Of a DNA stretch of 64,000 nt, positions 46,514 through 55,976 are shown one piece after another (the stretch's first letter is position 1; the number at the start of each line of letters is the position of its first letter). This DNA comes from CAZDCD01 sp964503885 (GTDB taxonomy: Bacteria; Bacteroidota; Bacteroidia; Bacteroidales; UBA10428): assembly GCA_964503885.1 (NCBI GenBank), contig CAZDCD010000003.1, forward strand, positions 62,001 to 126,000, written 5' to 3'. The position numbers and the translations under genes were made by a program. The notes under the pieces were generated by a model. That model was not told the DNA's origin. It saw nothing but the letters and a program-made list of their open reading frames with translations, and made no database searches.

Positions 46514-47338
46514 ATGCTTGAAAAGATGAAAACTACTTCAGAACAGCCGGTCGGCATATTTGATTCCGGGGTCGGCGGATTAACCGTGGCCAATGCGATC
46601 AGGCAGTTGCTTCCGGGTGAACAGCTGATCTATTTCGGGGATACCGCGCATCTGCCCTATGGCGACAAATCCCGGGAAACCGTCACACATTACTCCGAGA
46701 AAATTGCAGAATACCTGCTTGAACAGCATTGCAAGGCTATAGTGATCGCATGCAATACCGCTTCAGCCGTTGCCTTTGACAATGTTCTTAAAAATGTCGC
46801 GGGTAAAGCCTTGGTAATCAATGTTATCGATCCTGTGGTAGAATACATTACCGAATTGAATGAAATTAAAAACGTAGGCGTTATCGGTACCAAAGGAACC
46901 ATTAACAGCAATACCTATGAGGAAAAGATCAGGAAGGCAAGACCGGAACTCATAGTAAGTTCAATGGCTACTCCCTTGCTTGTTCCGATGATAGAGGAAG
47001 GTTTTATTTTCGACGATATCAGCAACGCCATCATCCGCTCATACCTTTCAAAAAGGGATATCCAGGATATTGATACCTTAATACTTGGATGCACACATTA
47101 CCCAATCATCAAAAACCAGGTCAGTAAATTTTATAATTTCAATGTTGAAGTCATTGATTCATCTAAAATTGTGGCCCTGCATCTGCAGAAGATATTGACA
47201 GCCAATGATCTGCTTAACACCAGAAGCAAAGCCGGCCATAAGTTTTACATTTCAGATTATACCGATTATTTCAGAATAATCTCACGGTTGTTCTTTGAGG
47301 AAGAGATCACCCTGGAGAAACTGAATTTCTGGAATTAA
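46514..47338 (+). CDS. murI: Glutamate racemase
   Basis: Supplies D-glutamate for peptidoglycan. The 274-residue protein has GIFDSGVGGLTVANAI, IYFGDTAHLPYGDKS, the catalytic VIACNTASAVAF (Cys near 78) and the second catalytic LGCTHYPIIKN (Cys near 192). Starts at 46514 or 46526 are both plausible. Its end overlaps the convergent carbonic-anhydrase-like gene by four bases. Confidence 0.96.
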   Translation: MLEKMKTTSEQPVGIFDSGVGGLTVANAIRQLLPGEQLIYFGDTAHLPYGDKSRETVTHYSEKIAEYLLEQHCKAIVIACNTASAVAFDNVLKNVAGKALVINVIDPVVEYITELNEIKNVGVIGTKGTINSNTYEEKIRKARPELIVSSMATPLLVPMIEEGFIFDDISNAIIRSYLSKRDIQDIDTLILGCTHYPIIKNQVSKFYNFNVEVIDSSKIVALHLQKILTANDLLNTRSKAGHKFYISDYTDYFRIISRLFFEEEITLEKLNFWN

Positions 47339-47850
47339 CGGGTATACCAGCAGGCATACTTAATATAATTATCCGCTATTTTTTCAATCATTTCACGGGT
47401 TTGTTCCGGTTCAATGTCCTTGATTTTTCTGGCGGGCACACCGGCATATACACTATTCGGCTCTATCCTGGTGCCGGCGGGAACCAGTGCGTTTGCAGCT
47501 ACAATAGAGTTCATGCCGACTTCAGCGTGATCAAGCACCGTGGCCCCGATTCCTATCAGCACATTATCGTGGATTATGGCCCCGTGAATTGTTGCATTAT
47601 GTCCCACCGTAATATTATCTCCCATAATTACTTTCGACTTTTCAAACAGGGTATGCAACACCGCACCGTCCTGTATATTCACTTTATTGCCGATACGAAT
47701 GGAATTCACGTCACCGCGTAATACTGCGTTGTACCAGATACTGCAGTCATCGCCAATGATCACATCACCGATTATTGTAGCATTTTCAGCGAGAAAACAA
47801 TTTTTACCGAATGCCGGAACAAAGCCCCTGACCTCTCTTATAAGCGCCAT
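47335..47850 (-). CDS. Gamma carbonic anhydrase family hexapeptide-repeat protein
   Basis: A 171-residue left-handed beta-helix of hexapeptide repeats (AENATIIGDVIIGDDCSIWYNAVLRGD in part, IGNKVNIQDGAVLHT). The zinc ligands of the gamma class are at the usual spots: GHNATIHGAIIHDNVLIGIGATVLDHAEV contains the His pattern (quoted in part as GHNATIHGAIIHDN), with the earlier VLHT His. It belongs to the YrdA/PaaY-type group, whose members vary in activity, so carbonic anhydrase activity is likely but not certain. ATG 47850 (MALIREVRG) is preferred to 47874. It is convergent with murI, overlapping by four bases. Confidence 0.9.
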   Translation of the reverse strand: MALIREVRGFVPAFGKNCFLAENATIIGDVIIGDDCSIWYNAVLRGDVNSIRIGNKVNIQDGAVLHTLFEKSKVIMGDNITVGHNATIHGAIIHDNVLIGIGATVLDHAEVGMNSIVAANALVPAGTRIEPNSVYAGVPARKIKDIEPEQTREMIEKIADNYIKYACWYTR

Positions 47851-48127
47851 CTTATTTAAAATTAACCTGTACAAAATTATGACCTTTTTTACAATAAATG
47901 TTCGTACCTTTTGTTTATGATTTTAAGAATAGAGGTTGAATAAAGGTAAATCACCACGTTTTCCGACAACCCAATTAACGAATACAAAGCTGAATTATAA
48001 TCAAATACATATATGTATATCGATTAATATGATTTTTATCATAAAAGCTTAGTTTTCAACCATTCGTTATTTATCATGAGCCAAAAAATAGCTAAAATTG
48101 CCAATTGTTTATGCACGGTGAATCATT

Positions 48128-49975
48128 ATGAAAAAGACAACAAAAGTCATTGAACTCGATGAGGTTGTAGTTAAATTTGCAGGTGACTCGGGTGACGGCA
48201 TTCAGCTTACGGGATCTCAGTTTTCGGATACATCCGCTTTTGTTGGAAATGATCTGTCTACTTTTCCTGATTACCCGGCTGAAATAAGAGCCCCACAGGG
48301 AACAATCGGCGGAGTTTCCGGTTTTCAGATACATATAGGCCACAAAGAGGTTCAGACACCTGGTGACCAGGCAGATGTGTTGGTTGCCATGAACCCGGCT
48401 GCACTGAAAGCAAACCTGAAGTGGCTGAAAAAAGGAGCAACCATTATCATTGATATCGATAATTTCGACAACAAACATTATAAAAAAGCCGAATATGTTG
48501 AGGATCCGCTGGGTGACGGAAGCCTCGACGGGTATACCATTGTAAAAGCCCCCATCACGAACCTTACTCATTCCACCGTAAGGGAATTCGGACTCGACCT
48601 GAAAACTGCCGACAAGACAAAGAACCAGTTCGTTTCCGGAATACTTTTCTGGCTTTTTAACAGGGATCTTAAGATCGGCGAAGAATTTCTCCATGAAAAA
48701 TTCGGGGACAATGATAAACTTGTTAATGCAAACATAGCAGCATTGCATGCAGGATATAATTATGCCGAAACCATCGATGCTATCGCCACTACTTTTCAGA
48801 TTCGTCCGGCAAATAAAGGAAAAGGACTGTACAGGAATATCACCGGTAATATAGCGGTAGCCTGGGGATTGCTTGCTGCTGCCGAAAAGGCAGGCAGGCC
48901 GCTGTTTCTGGGTTCCTACCCCATTACACCGGCATCCGAGATCCTGCAGGAAATTGCCAAAATGAAAAGCCTCAACGCAATTGCATTCCAGGCTGAAGAT
49001 GAAATTGCAGGCATTACTTCAGCCATTGGTGCATCGTTTGCCGGTCGCATCGGGGTGACATCGACATCGGGACCCGGACTGGCACTCAAGAGTGAGGCAA
49101 TAGGACTGGCAGTGATCACCGAACTTCCGCTGGTAATTATCGATGTGCAGCGCGGGGGTCCGTCAACAGGATTGCCCACCAAGACAGAACAGTCTGATCT
49201 GCTTCAGGCCCTTTTCGGCCGTCATGGCGAGAGTCCCTGCGTAGTTATCGCTTCCTCAACGCCTGCCAACTGTTTTGAATTTTCATTCGAGGCCGTGAAA
49301 ATCGCCGTTGAACATATGACTCCTGTCATTATGCTGTCTGACGGTTATCTGGCCAACGGATCGGAACTCTGGAAAATACCTAAGGTAAAAGATATGCCGG
49401 AAATAAAGCCTCCACTGGTTAAAGATAACGACCCTTCCTACCAGCCTTACCACAGGAATTCTGAAACACTGGCAAGGTATTGGGCTTTCCCGGGTCAGGA
49501 AGGACTGAGGCACAGGATCGGAGGGCTTGAAAAATCGGATGTCACGGGTGAAGTTTCTTACGACCCGTTCAATCATGAGATTATGACCATAACGCGATCC
49601 GAAAAGGTGTCACGTCTGGTGAATTATATCCCCGAACAGAAGGTGATCGGAAAGCAGTCGGGCGACCTGCTTGTCGTGGGATGGGGAGGCACATACGGTG
49701 CGCTGGTTTCAGCAGTAAGGGACCTGCAGGGTGAAGGAAAAAGCATAAGCCTTGCCCAGTTCAATTATATCAATCCCCTGCCGGGAAATACAGAAAAAAT
49801 CTTCAGCAGCTTTAAAAAGATTATTGTTTGCGAATTAAACCTTGGACAGTTTGCCATATACCTGAGATCAAAACTGCCGGTATATACCTATCTGCAATAT
49901 AACAAAGTTCAAGGATTGCCTTTTTTTATTTCTGAATTGAAATCGAAATTTAACAGCGTCTTAAAGGAGATTTAA
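48128..49975 (+). CDS. korA: 2-oxoacid:ferredoxin oxidoreductase, fused gamma-alpha subunit
   Basis: The 615-residue protein joins a gamma-type domain (residues about 10-200; VVKFAGDSGDGIQLTGSQFSD, QTPGDQADVLVAMNPAALKAN) to an alpha, pyrimidine-binding domain (about 230-615; GSYPITPASEILQEIA, FQAEDEIAGITSAIGASFAG, TSTSGPGLALKSEAIGLA, VDVQRGGPSTGLPTKTEQSDL in part). This is the usual 2-oxoglutarate:ferredoxin oxidoreductase (KorA) arrangement, which decarboxylates a 2-oxoacid to the acyl-CoA with ferredoxin reduction. KorB follows after one base. The enzyme class works under anaerobic or low-oxygen conditions; a pyruvate-type substrate is less likely given the two-subunit layout. Confidence 0.94.
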   Translation: MKKTTKVIELDEVVVKFAGDSGDGIQLTGSQFSDTSAFVGNDLSTFPDYPAEIRAPQGTIGGVSGFQIHIGHKEVQTPGDQADVLVAMNPAALKANLKWLKKGATIIIDIDNFDNKHYKKAEYVEDPLGDGSLDGYTIVKAPITNLTHSTVREFGLDLKTADKTKNQFVSGILFWLFNRDLKIGEEFLHEKFGDNDKLVNANIAALHAGYNYAETIDAIATTFQIRPANKGKGLYRNITGNIAVAWGLLAAAEKAGRPLFLGSYPITPASEILQEIAKMKSLNAIAFQAEDEIAGITSAIGASFAGRIGVTSTSGPGLALKSEAIGLAVITELPLVIIDVQRGGPSTGLPTKTEQSDLLQALFGRHGESPCVVIASSTPANCFEFSFEAVKIAVEHMTPVIMLSDGYLANGSELWKIPKVKDMPEIKPPLVKDNDPSYQPYHRNSETLARYWAFPGQEGLRHRIGGLEKSDVTGEVSYDPFNHEIMTITRSEKVSRLVNYIPEQKVIGKQSGDLLVVGWGGTYGALVSAVRDLQGEGKSISLAQFNYINPLPGNTEKIFSSFKKIIVCELNLGQFAIYLRSKLPVYTYLQYNKVQGLPFFISELKSKFNSVLKEI

Positions 49976-49976
49976 C

Positions 49977-51011
49977 ATGGCTTTTGAAGTTAAAACAGCA
50001 GTGTTGACACCCGAGGATTTTAAACTCGATGGTCCGGTAAAATGGTGCCCCGGATGCGGCGGACATGCAGTTCTTGCAGCCATCATGAAAGCGCTGCCGG
50101 AAACAGGCATCAGGAAAGAAAATGTGGTATTTGTGTCCGGAATAGGCTGCTCATCCAGGTTCCCGTATTATATAAATACGTATGGCTTCCACGGACTGCA
50201 TGGGAGGGCGTTTTCCATTGCTTCGGGGATAAAAGTGGCAAACCCGAAATTGAGCGTTTGGGTGGTCACGGGCGACGGAGATTCCATGGCAATCGGAGGA
50301 AACCATTTCATCCATATCCTAAGAAGGAATATCAATGTGAACATTCTGCTTTTCAACAATAAGATTTACGGCCTCACTAAAGGACAGTATTCGCCAACCA
50401 CTCCAAAAGGAAGCATCACCAAAACATCACCCGGCGGGGTCATTGAGAACCCGTTCCTCCCTGGCGAACTCGCTATGGGTGCACAGGGAACTTTCTATGC
50501 ACGGGTGGTGGATAACGACATGCCAATGATGAGGGATGTTTTCATTAAAGCCGCCAAACATCAGGGTACTTCGCTTGTAGAGATCCTTCAGAATTGCGTG
50601 ATCTTCAATAACCGGGTGCATGAAGAGATTACAGGAAAAGATGTACGAGACGACCACCAGATTTATCTGGAACACGGCAAGCCTATGATTTTCGGGACCA
50701 ACAGAAATAAGGGACTGATACAGAGCGGTTCAAAATTCGTGGTGGTGGAGATAGGCAAAAACGGTGTCGCCAAAAAAGACATCCTTGTGCATGATGCATA
50801 CAATCCCGATGACACCGGTGCATATATGCTTTCACGAATGACCCTGCCGGATTACCCTGTGGCAATGGGCATTCTCAGGGACTGGCGAAGTGATGTATAC
50901 GAAAGCATATTGTATGAACAGATGAAAAATGCAAAGAAGCAGTACCACATCAGATCAGTCGATGACCTGTTGCAGAGCGGGAATACGTTTAAGCTCTCCG
51001 ATGCAAACTGA
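49977..51011 (+). CDS. korB: 2-oxoacid:ferredoxin oxidoreductase, beta subunit
   Basis: The TPP-binding partner of KorA, 344 residues. Features: KWCPGCGGHAVLAAIMKALPE, VFVSGIGCSSRFPYYINTYGFHGLHGRA in part, the TPP/Mg motif VVTGDGDSMAIGGNHFIHI, and NNKIYGLTKGQYSPTTP. The conserved cysteines bind an iron-sulfur cluster. It starts one base after the korA stop and ends 160 bases before the PEP-synthase-like gene. Confidence 0.95.
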   Translation: MAFEVKTAVLTPEDFKLDGPVKWCPGCGGHAVLAAIMKALPETGIRKENVVFVSGIGCSSRFPYYINTYGFHGLHGRAFSIASGIKVANPKLSVWVVTGDGDSMAIGGNHFIHILRRNINVNILLFNNKIYGLTKGQYSPTTPKGSITKTSPGGVIENPFLPGELAMGAQGTFYARVVDNDMPMMRDVFIKAAKHQGTSLVEILQNCVIFNNRVHEEITGKDVRDDHQIYLEHGKPMIFGTNRNKGLIQSGSKFVVVEIGKNGVAKKDILVHDAYNPDDTGAYMLSRMTLPDYPVAMGILRDWRSDVYESILYEQMKNAKKQYHIRSVDDLLQSGNTFKLSDAN

Positions 51012-51124
51012 CACGTCCCGAAGTGCTTTTCCGGTATCTCACACCTCCCTTCCTGTTTCCGTTTAAGTCAGGTTACCTGCAAAGGCTGAACCGGGTTTTA
51101 CATTACACATTCTGCAGCCCGCAT

Positions 51125-51156
51125 TTTGTAACTCAGTAAGAATTTAGTACCTTTTG
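51125..51156 (+). promoter_or_regulatory. Candidate promoter for the receiver/PEP-synthase-like gene
   Basis: TTTG at 51125-51128 is separated by 19 bases from TACCTTTTG at 51148-51156, a -7 box with one extra base in the spacer. It lies 16 bases before the ATG at 51173, so the leader would be very short. Confidence 0.45.
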
Positions 51157-51172
51157 AGTTCAATCCTTATTC

Positions 51173-54163
51173 ATGACAAAGCCCGTTGAAGATAGCGATA
51201 TCAGCACGTACTATTTCAGCGATACTTCATTTAATCTGCTGATGCAGAAACGTATACGAAGAGTTCTTGTGATCTGCAGCAGCTATGATTTCTTTATGCT
51301 TGAAGAAGACGGCCGGATAGACGAGCAGATCTTCAATGAATATGTATCGTTAAACCTGCGTTATCCCCCCGTTTTTATCCATGCCGATTCTGCTAAAAAT
51401 GCGTTTTCAATTCTCGAAACCGAACCCATCGATCTGATTATAGAAATGCTCAGTATCAGCGATGTAAGTACTTTTGATCTGGCCAAGCAGTTGAAAGCCC
51501 GGTATGCTCATATACCTATCGTAGTGCTCACGCACTTTTCCAGAGAGGTGTCGATGAAATTAGAGAATGAAGACCTCAGTGCAATCGACCATGTGTTCTG
51601 CTGGCTTGGTAACGCTGACCTGCTGCTGGCCATAATAAAGCTGATCGAAGACAATATGAATGCCCCTTTTGATATTGAAAAAGTGGGCGTGCAGGCTTTC
51701 CTGTTCATTGAAGATTCTATCCGGTTTATTTCATCGTACCTGCCCATACTGTATAAAATCATCCTCTACCAGTCGATGGAGATGATGAAGGAAGCGCTGA
51801 ATGAGCACCAGAAAATGCTCAGGCGAAGAGGCCGGCCTAAAATTCTGCTGGCAAAAAATTACGAAGAGGCATTATCCATTTATTCCAGGTATAAAAACAA
51901 TATTCTGGGGATCATTTCGGATGTAAGCTATAAAATGACAGCCGGAAGACGCGATGTCAAAACCAAGGCCGGCCTCGAATTCTGCAGGATGGTAAAAGCC
52001 GAAGAGCCCAATCTACCGGTCCTCCTGCAATCATCCGATGTATCCAATAGTGAAGCATCGCGGGAAATCGGGGCAGGATTTTTACATAAGTACTCTAAAA
52101 ACCTGTTCCTGGAATTGAGAGATTATATCCTGAATAATTTTGGCTTCGGGGATTTTATATTCCGCGATCCAAAAACCTTTGAACAGCGTTATGTGGCCCC
52201 TGACCTGAAAACGCTTCAGCAGTTGATCCTGACCATACCAGATGATATTTTTGTGTACCACACAGCACGCGATGATTTATCTAAGTGGCTGAATTCCAGA
52301 GCGTTATTTCCGATAGCTCAGATATTCAAACCCACAAAACTCGATGATTTTAAAAGCCTCAGCGATGCCAGGAATTATATCTACAGGGCCATTTCAAGCT
52401 ACCGCTCCAGTAAATCGAAGGGTATTATCGCAGAGTTTAACCGGCAAATTTTTGATGAATACCTTGGTTTTTCAAGAATCGGTGAAGGCTCAATCGGTGG
52501 AAAAGCACGGGGGCTTGCCTTTATCAATTCACTGCTTATCCGTGAAAACCTGCAGCACACATTTGAGAATGTTGTCATTGCGGTACCACGAACCGTGGCA
52601 ATAAGCACGGAAGTGTTCGATGAATTCGTGGAAACCAATAACCTGCACGAAATTGCAATCTCAAACCTTACAGACGAAGAGATCCTGAACCATTTTGTTC
52701 AGGCACCATTGCCCGAGAGCCTGAGACAGGATCTTAAAGTCATCGCCGCCCTGTCGCGCAACCCGATGGCCATCAGATCATCGAGCAAGCTCGAGGATTC
52801 GTTTTACCAACCTTTCGCAGGAATATACAATACCTATATGGTACCCAGGGTGACCGATGAAAATACAGCCCTTCTCTTGCTTGAAAATGCCATCAAATGT
52901 GTGTATGCCTCCGTTTTTTTCCAGTCCAGCAAATCTTATATGACCGCCACAGCAAACATCATCGATGAGGAAAAGATGGGGATTATTCTGCAGGAAGTTT
53001 GCGGAAGCCAGTATGGAAACAGGTACTACCCTACCCTGTCAGGTGTGGCCCGGTCGGTCAATTATTACCCGATATCGCCCGAAAAACCGCAGGACGGAAT
53101 CGTAAATATTGCCTATGGACTGGGAAAAACAATTATGGAAGGCAGCTTGTCCATGCGGTTTTCCCCAAAGTACCCGAAAAAACTGCTCCAGCTTTCTTCA
53201 CCTGAAACAGCACTCAAAAATACCCAGCGATACTTTTATGCCCTCGACCTTGATCCCAAGCATTTTGTACCTTCCACAGACGACAAGATAAACCTGCTGA
53301 AGCTGAAGATCAGTGATGCCGAAGAGGACGGATCAATGAAATATGCCTCGTCTGTTTTTGATATGGAGAATAACGTAATCCGCCATGGAGTTGACTTGCC
53401 GGGCAAAAAGATTGTTACATTTGCGAACGTATTGATCCACGGACAATTTCCGCTGGCTGAGATCACTGATATGTTGCTGAAATACAGCCAGAAAGAGATG
53501 AATAATCCTATAGAGATTGAATTTGCGGTAAACCTCGATAAGCCCGAAGGCCAGCCCAAAGTGTTTAACTTTTTGCAGATCAGGCCTATCGTGGCTCACC
53601 GGCAGGAGATAAATTTCAAGATCGGTTTTGTCGATCCTGTATCCACCATCATCTATTCTGAAAAAGCCCTGGGAAACGGGAGGTTTGAAAATATCTCCAC
53701 CCTTGTTTACGTGAAACCCGAATCGTTCACTTCGGCCAAGAATAACCTGATTGCCAAAGAAATTGAGGAACTGAACAGTAAACTCGGCAGGGAAAAAAAG
53801 AACTATGTGCTTGTGGGACCCGGCAGATGGGGATCGAGTGACCCATGGCTTGGAATACCCATTAAATGGGCACAGATCTCCGGCGCACGGATAATCGTGG
53901 AATCGGGTCTGGAAGACTACCAGATCGATCCGAGCCAGGGTACCCATTTTTTCCATAATCTGACTACATTTGGTGTTGGTTACCTGACCATATCGCCACA
54001 CAGCAACGACGGTTATTTCGATACCGGATTTCTGCAGAAACAACCTGCTGCTTACGAAACAGAATTCCTGCGGATGGTGGTTTTTGAAAAGCCGCTGAGA
54101 ATAGAGGTCGATGGGAAAAACAACAAGGGGGTAGTGTATAAGCCGCAGTTCAATGGGAAATAA
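51173..54163 (+). CDS. Tandem receiver-like domains fused to a PEP synthase/PPDK-type ATP-grasp domain
   Basis: A 996-residue protein of unusual layout. Residues about 30-160 form a degenerate receiver (VLVICSSYDFFML, IDLIIEMLSISD) without the usual phosphoacceptor Asp. Residues about 170-325 form a second receiver with an acidic pair near 180 (FIEDSIRF), a candidate phosphoacceptor Asp250 (GIISDVSY) and Lys in FLHKYSKN. From about 430 the PPDK N-terminal nucleotide-binding domain follows (GEGSIGGKARGLAFIN, NPMAIRSSSKLEDS, AYGLGKTIMEGSLSM, LVGPGRWGSSDPWLG). The phosphohistidine and PEP-binding TIM-barrel domains of true PEP synthase are absent, so a complete reaction is unlikely. Similar long proteins exist in other Bacteroidota, but their function is not known to me. 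Its location after korAB may be coincidental, as it has its own promoter. Confidence 0.82.
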   Translation: MTKPVEDSDISTYYFSDTSFNLLMQKRIRRVLVICSSYDFFMLEEDGRIDEQIFNEYVSLNLRYPPVFIHADSAKNAFSILETEPIDLIIEMLSISDVSTFDLAKQLKARYAHIPIVVLTHFSREVSMKLENEDLSAIDHVFCWLGNADLLLAIIKLIEDNMNAPFDIEKVGVQAFLFIEDSIRFISSYLPILYKIILYQSMEMMKEALNEHQKMLRRRGRPKILLAKNYEEALSIYSRYKNNILGIISDVSYKMTAGRRDVKTKAGLEFCRMVKAEEPNLPVLLQSSDVSNSEASREIGAGFLHKYSKNLFLELRDYILNNFGFGDFIFRDPKTFEQRYVAPDLKTLQQLILTIPDDIFVYHTARDDLSKWLNSRALFPIAQIFKPTKLDDFKSLSDARNYIYRAISSYRSSKSKGIIAEFNRQIFDEYLGFSRIGEGSIGGKARGLAFINSLLIRENLQHTFENVVIAVPRTVAISTEVFDEFVETNNLHEIAISNLTDEEILNHFVQAPLPESLRQDLKVIAALSRNPMAIRSSSKLEDSFYQPFAGIYNTYMVPRVTDENTALLLLENAIKCVYASVFFQSSKSYMTATANIIDEEKMGIILQEVCGSQYGNRYYPTLSGVARSVNYYPISPEKPQDGIVNIAYGLGKTIMEGSLSMRFSPKYPKKLLQLSSPETALKNTQRYFYALDLDPKHFVPSTDDKINLLKLKISDAEEDGSMKYASSVFDMENNVIRHGVDLPGKKIVTFANVLIHGQFPLAEITDMLLKYSQKEMNNPIEIEFAVNLDKPEGQPKVFNFLQIRPIVAHRQEINFKIGFVDPVSTIIYSEKALGNGRFENISTLVYVKPESFTSAKNNLIAKEIEELNSKLGREKKNYVLVGPGRWGSSDPWLGIPIKWAQISGARIIVESGLEDYQIDPSQGTHFFHNLTTFGVGYLTISPHSNDGYFDTGFLQKQPAAYETEFLRMVVFEKPLRIEVDGKNNKGVVYKPQFNGK

Positions 54164-54625
54164 CAAATGCCGTGCGCTTGATAGTGCATGCGGATCAGGA
54201 TAGTTATCAGTAAAAAGTAAACGGTTGTCAGTTCAAATACCGGAGATTAAAAAATAGATTTTAGATATCCTGACAAAGTTAAAATGCTTAGGCATGAATT
54301 GACATACTGATTACCATTAACTTATTTTCAGCGCGCAGCAAAGTTCCCGAAACCTGCTTACGATAGGCAGGCACAAAACCCAAAACAAAAAAAATGGCTG
54401 CAAGGCATACAGGGGTTGTAAAGGTTACAGATTGTTTATTAATCTAAGAACAGAACACCTGAAATACTTGGAACACCTGTAACACCTGAAACAACATGCA
54501 ACACGTGAAATACGGCACATCGAAGCGAATCGGAGATCCCGTGTTGACGAGATGAAAAGATTTTCCTAACTTCACTCCTGATTGTAGTATAAATTTAACG
54601 TTACCATCTAAACACATCTTCTTCA
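54164..54625. other. Intergenic region with repeats, no gene
   Basis: This 462-base gap contains no credible gene. It includes heptad-like CAGTAAAAAGTAAAC near 54212, a short palindrome CCTGC...GGCAGG at 54353-54371, and the nonamer array listed separately. The last 60 bases must hold the promoter of the hydrolase gene. Confidence 0.6.
54451..54513. repeat. Degenerate 9-bp tandem repeat, about seven units
   Basis: Seven successive nonamers approximate TGAAACACC (consensus tgnaacacc): three are near-exact and the rest drifted. On the minus strand the array would encode a repeated Q-V-F/L triplet, but this is not in a credible gene. Confidence 0.6.
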
Positions 54626-55948
54626 ATGAACTTAAAAAACACCTGTATTGTTTATATGATAATCGGTTCCATATCGATGTTGCAGGCCCAAAACACTGAA
54701 ACGACCAGGGAATTTATCAACGATCTCAAAAACAGGGAATTTGATAAAACATTCCTTCTTTTCAACGATCAGGTGAAAACAATGATCGATACGGTTAAGC
54801 TCACACAGTTCTGGAATGCCCTTTCGGTCCAGTATGGCGGATTACAAAGCACCGGTGAGTTGCGAACCGAAAAGTCGGGAAGTTATGAAATTGTGTATAT
54901 ACCCTGTAATTTTAAGAACGGGACTCTGGAACTGAAAATCACCTATAATCAGAACGGCCTGATCTCGGGTTTTTATTTTCTTCCCCCCTCACCCAAAGCC
55001 ATTTACCAGGAGCCATCCTATGCAAGCAGCGATTCTGTTCGGGAGCTGAAAACAGAAATCAGAACCGGCGGCTACACCTTGCCCGCAATTATAACGATGC
55101 CCAGAGAAGGAGAGGATTTTCCGCTGGGGATCCTTGTGCACGGATCGGGACCCAACGATATGGACGAAACGCTGAACGGGAACAAACCGTTTCGTGATCT
55201 GGCGCTTGGTCTGGCAGCGAAGGGGATTGCCACCCTGCGTTATGATAAGCGGACAAAGGTATACGGCAACCGGTTTACCGATAACCCTGAACAATACACT
55301 GTTGAAGATGAAGTGATCAGGGATGCTGGTTCGGCAATAGACCTTGCAAAAAACCTCGAAGGGATCAATCACAAAAGAATATTTTTATTAGGACACAGCC
55401 TAGGCGGAATGCTTGCTCCGCGAATTGCCGATGAAACTACCGGGCTTGCCGGAATTATCATTTTGGCAGGCAATTCACGAAAGCTCGAAGTTGTGTTGCT
55501 CGACCAGCTTGCTTACCTGAATATTATCAGCAAATCAGAAAATGACAGTGTATCACAGACCGGTCAGCTCAAAAAAGAAACAGAAAATGTGAAACTGCTG
55601 ACTTCACCATCTGATACTATACACAGGCCGCTTCCTCTGAACCTTCCTGCCTCATACTGGTATGACCTGGAAAGGTATGACCCGGGAAAGGTTGCAGATA
55701 GCCTGAAAATACCTGTACTGATTTTGCAGGGCGAACGCGATTACCAGGTTACCATGAAGGATTTTGAGCTCTGGAAAAAAGAACTTGCAAATAAAAAAAA
55801 TGCTTTCTTTATCTCGTATCCTGATCTCAACCATTTGTTTATCGAAGGCAACGGCAGAAGTACACCAGCCGAATACGAAAAACAGGGCAATATCCCCTTT
55901 TATGTAATTGAGGATATTGCCGGGTGGATTGAAAAACTGAAGCCTTAG
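54626..55948 (+). CDS. Secreted alpha/beta hydrolase with N-terminal DUF3887
   Basis: A 440-residue exported hydrolase. Signal segment (CIVYMIIGSISMLQAQ), then DUF3887 (about 25-125; REFDKTFLLFNDQVKTMID, FKNGTLELKITYNQNGLISGFYF in part). The hydrolase domain has LVHGSGPNDMDETLNGNKPF, the nucleophile elbow LLGHSLGGMLAPRIA with Ser258, an acid region LQGERDYQVT and His in PDLNHLFIEGNG. Related S9/dienelactone hydrolase-like enzymes are periplasmic esterases or peptidases; substrate unknown. Monocistronic. Confidence 0.88.
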   Translation: MNLKNTCIVYMIIGSISMLQAQNTETTREFINDLKNREFDKTFLLFNDQVKTMIDTVKLTQFWNALSVQYGGLQSTGELRTEKSGSYEIVYIPCNFKNGTLELKITYNQNGLISGFYFLPPSPKAIYQEPSYASSDSVRELKTEIRTGGYTLPAIITMPREGEDFPLGILVHGSGPNDMDETLNGNKPFRDLALGLAAKGIATLRYDKRTKVYGNRFTDNPEQYTVEDEVIRDAGSAIDLAKNLEGINHKRIFLLGHSLGGMLAPRIADETTGLAGIIILAGNSRKLEVVLLDQLAYLNIISKSENDSVSQTGQLKKETENVKLLTSPSDTIHRPLPLNLPASYWYDLERYDPGKVADSLKIPVLILQGERDYQVTMKDFELWKKELANKKNAFFISYPDLNHLFIEGNGRSTPAEYEKQGNIPFYVIEDIAGWIEKLKP

Positions 55949-55976
55949 TTCATGTCACCCGGCCGCTCAACCGGAA

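Noticed and set aside
54444..54626. 60-codon minus-strand frame with Q-V-F repeats
   Set aside because: It is the translation of the nonamer tandem array and has no other coding support.
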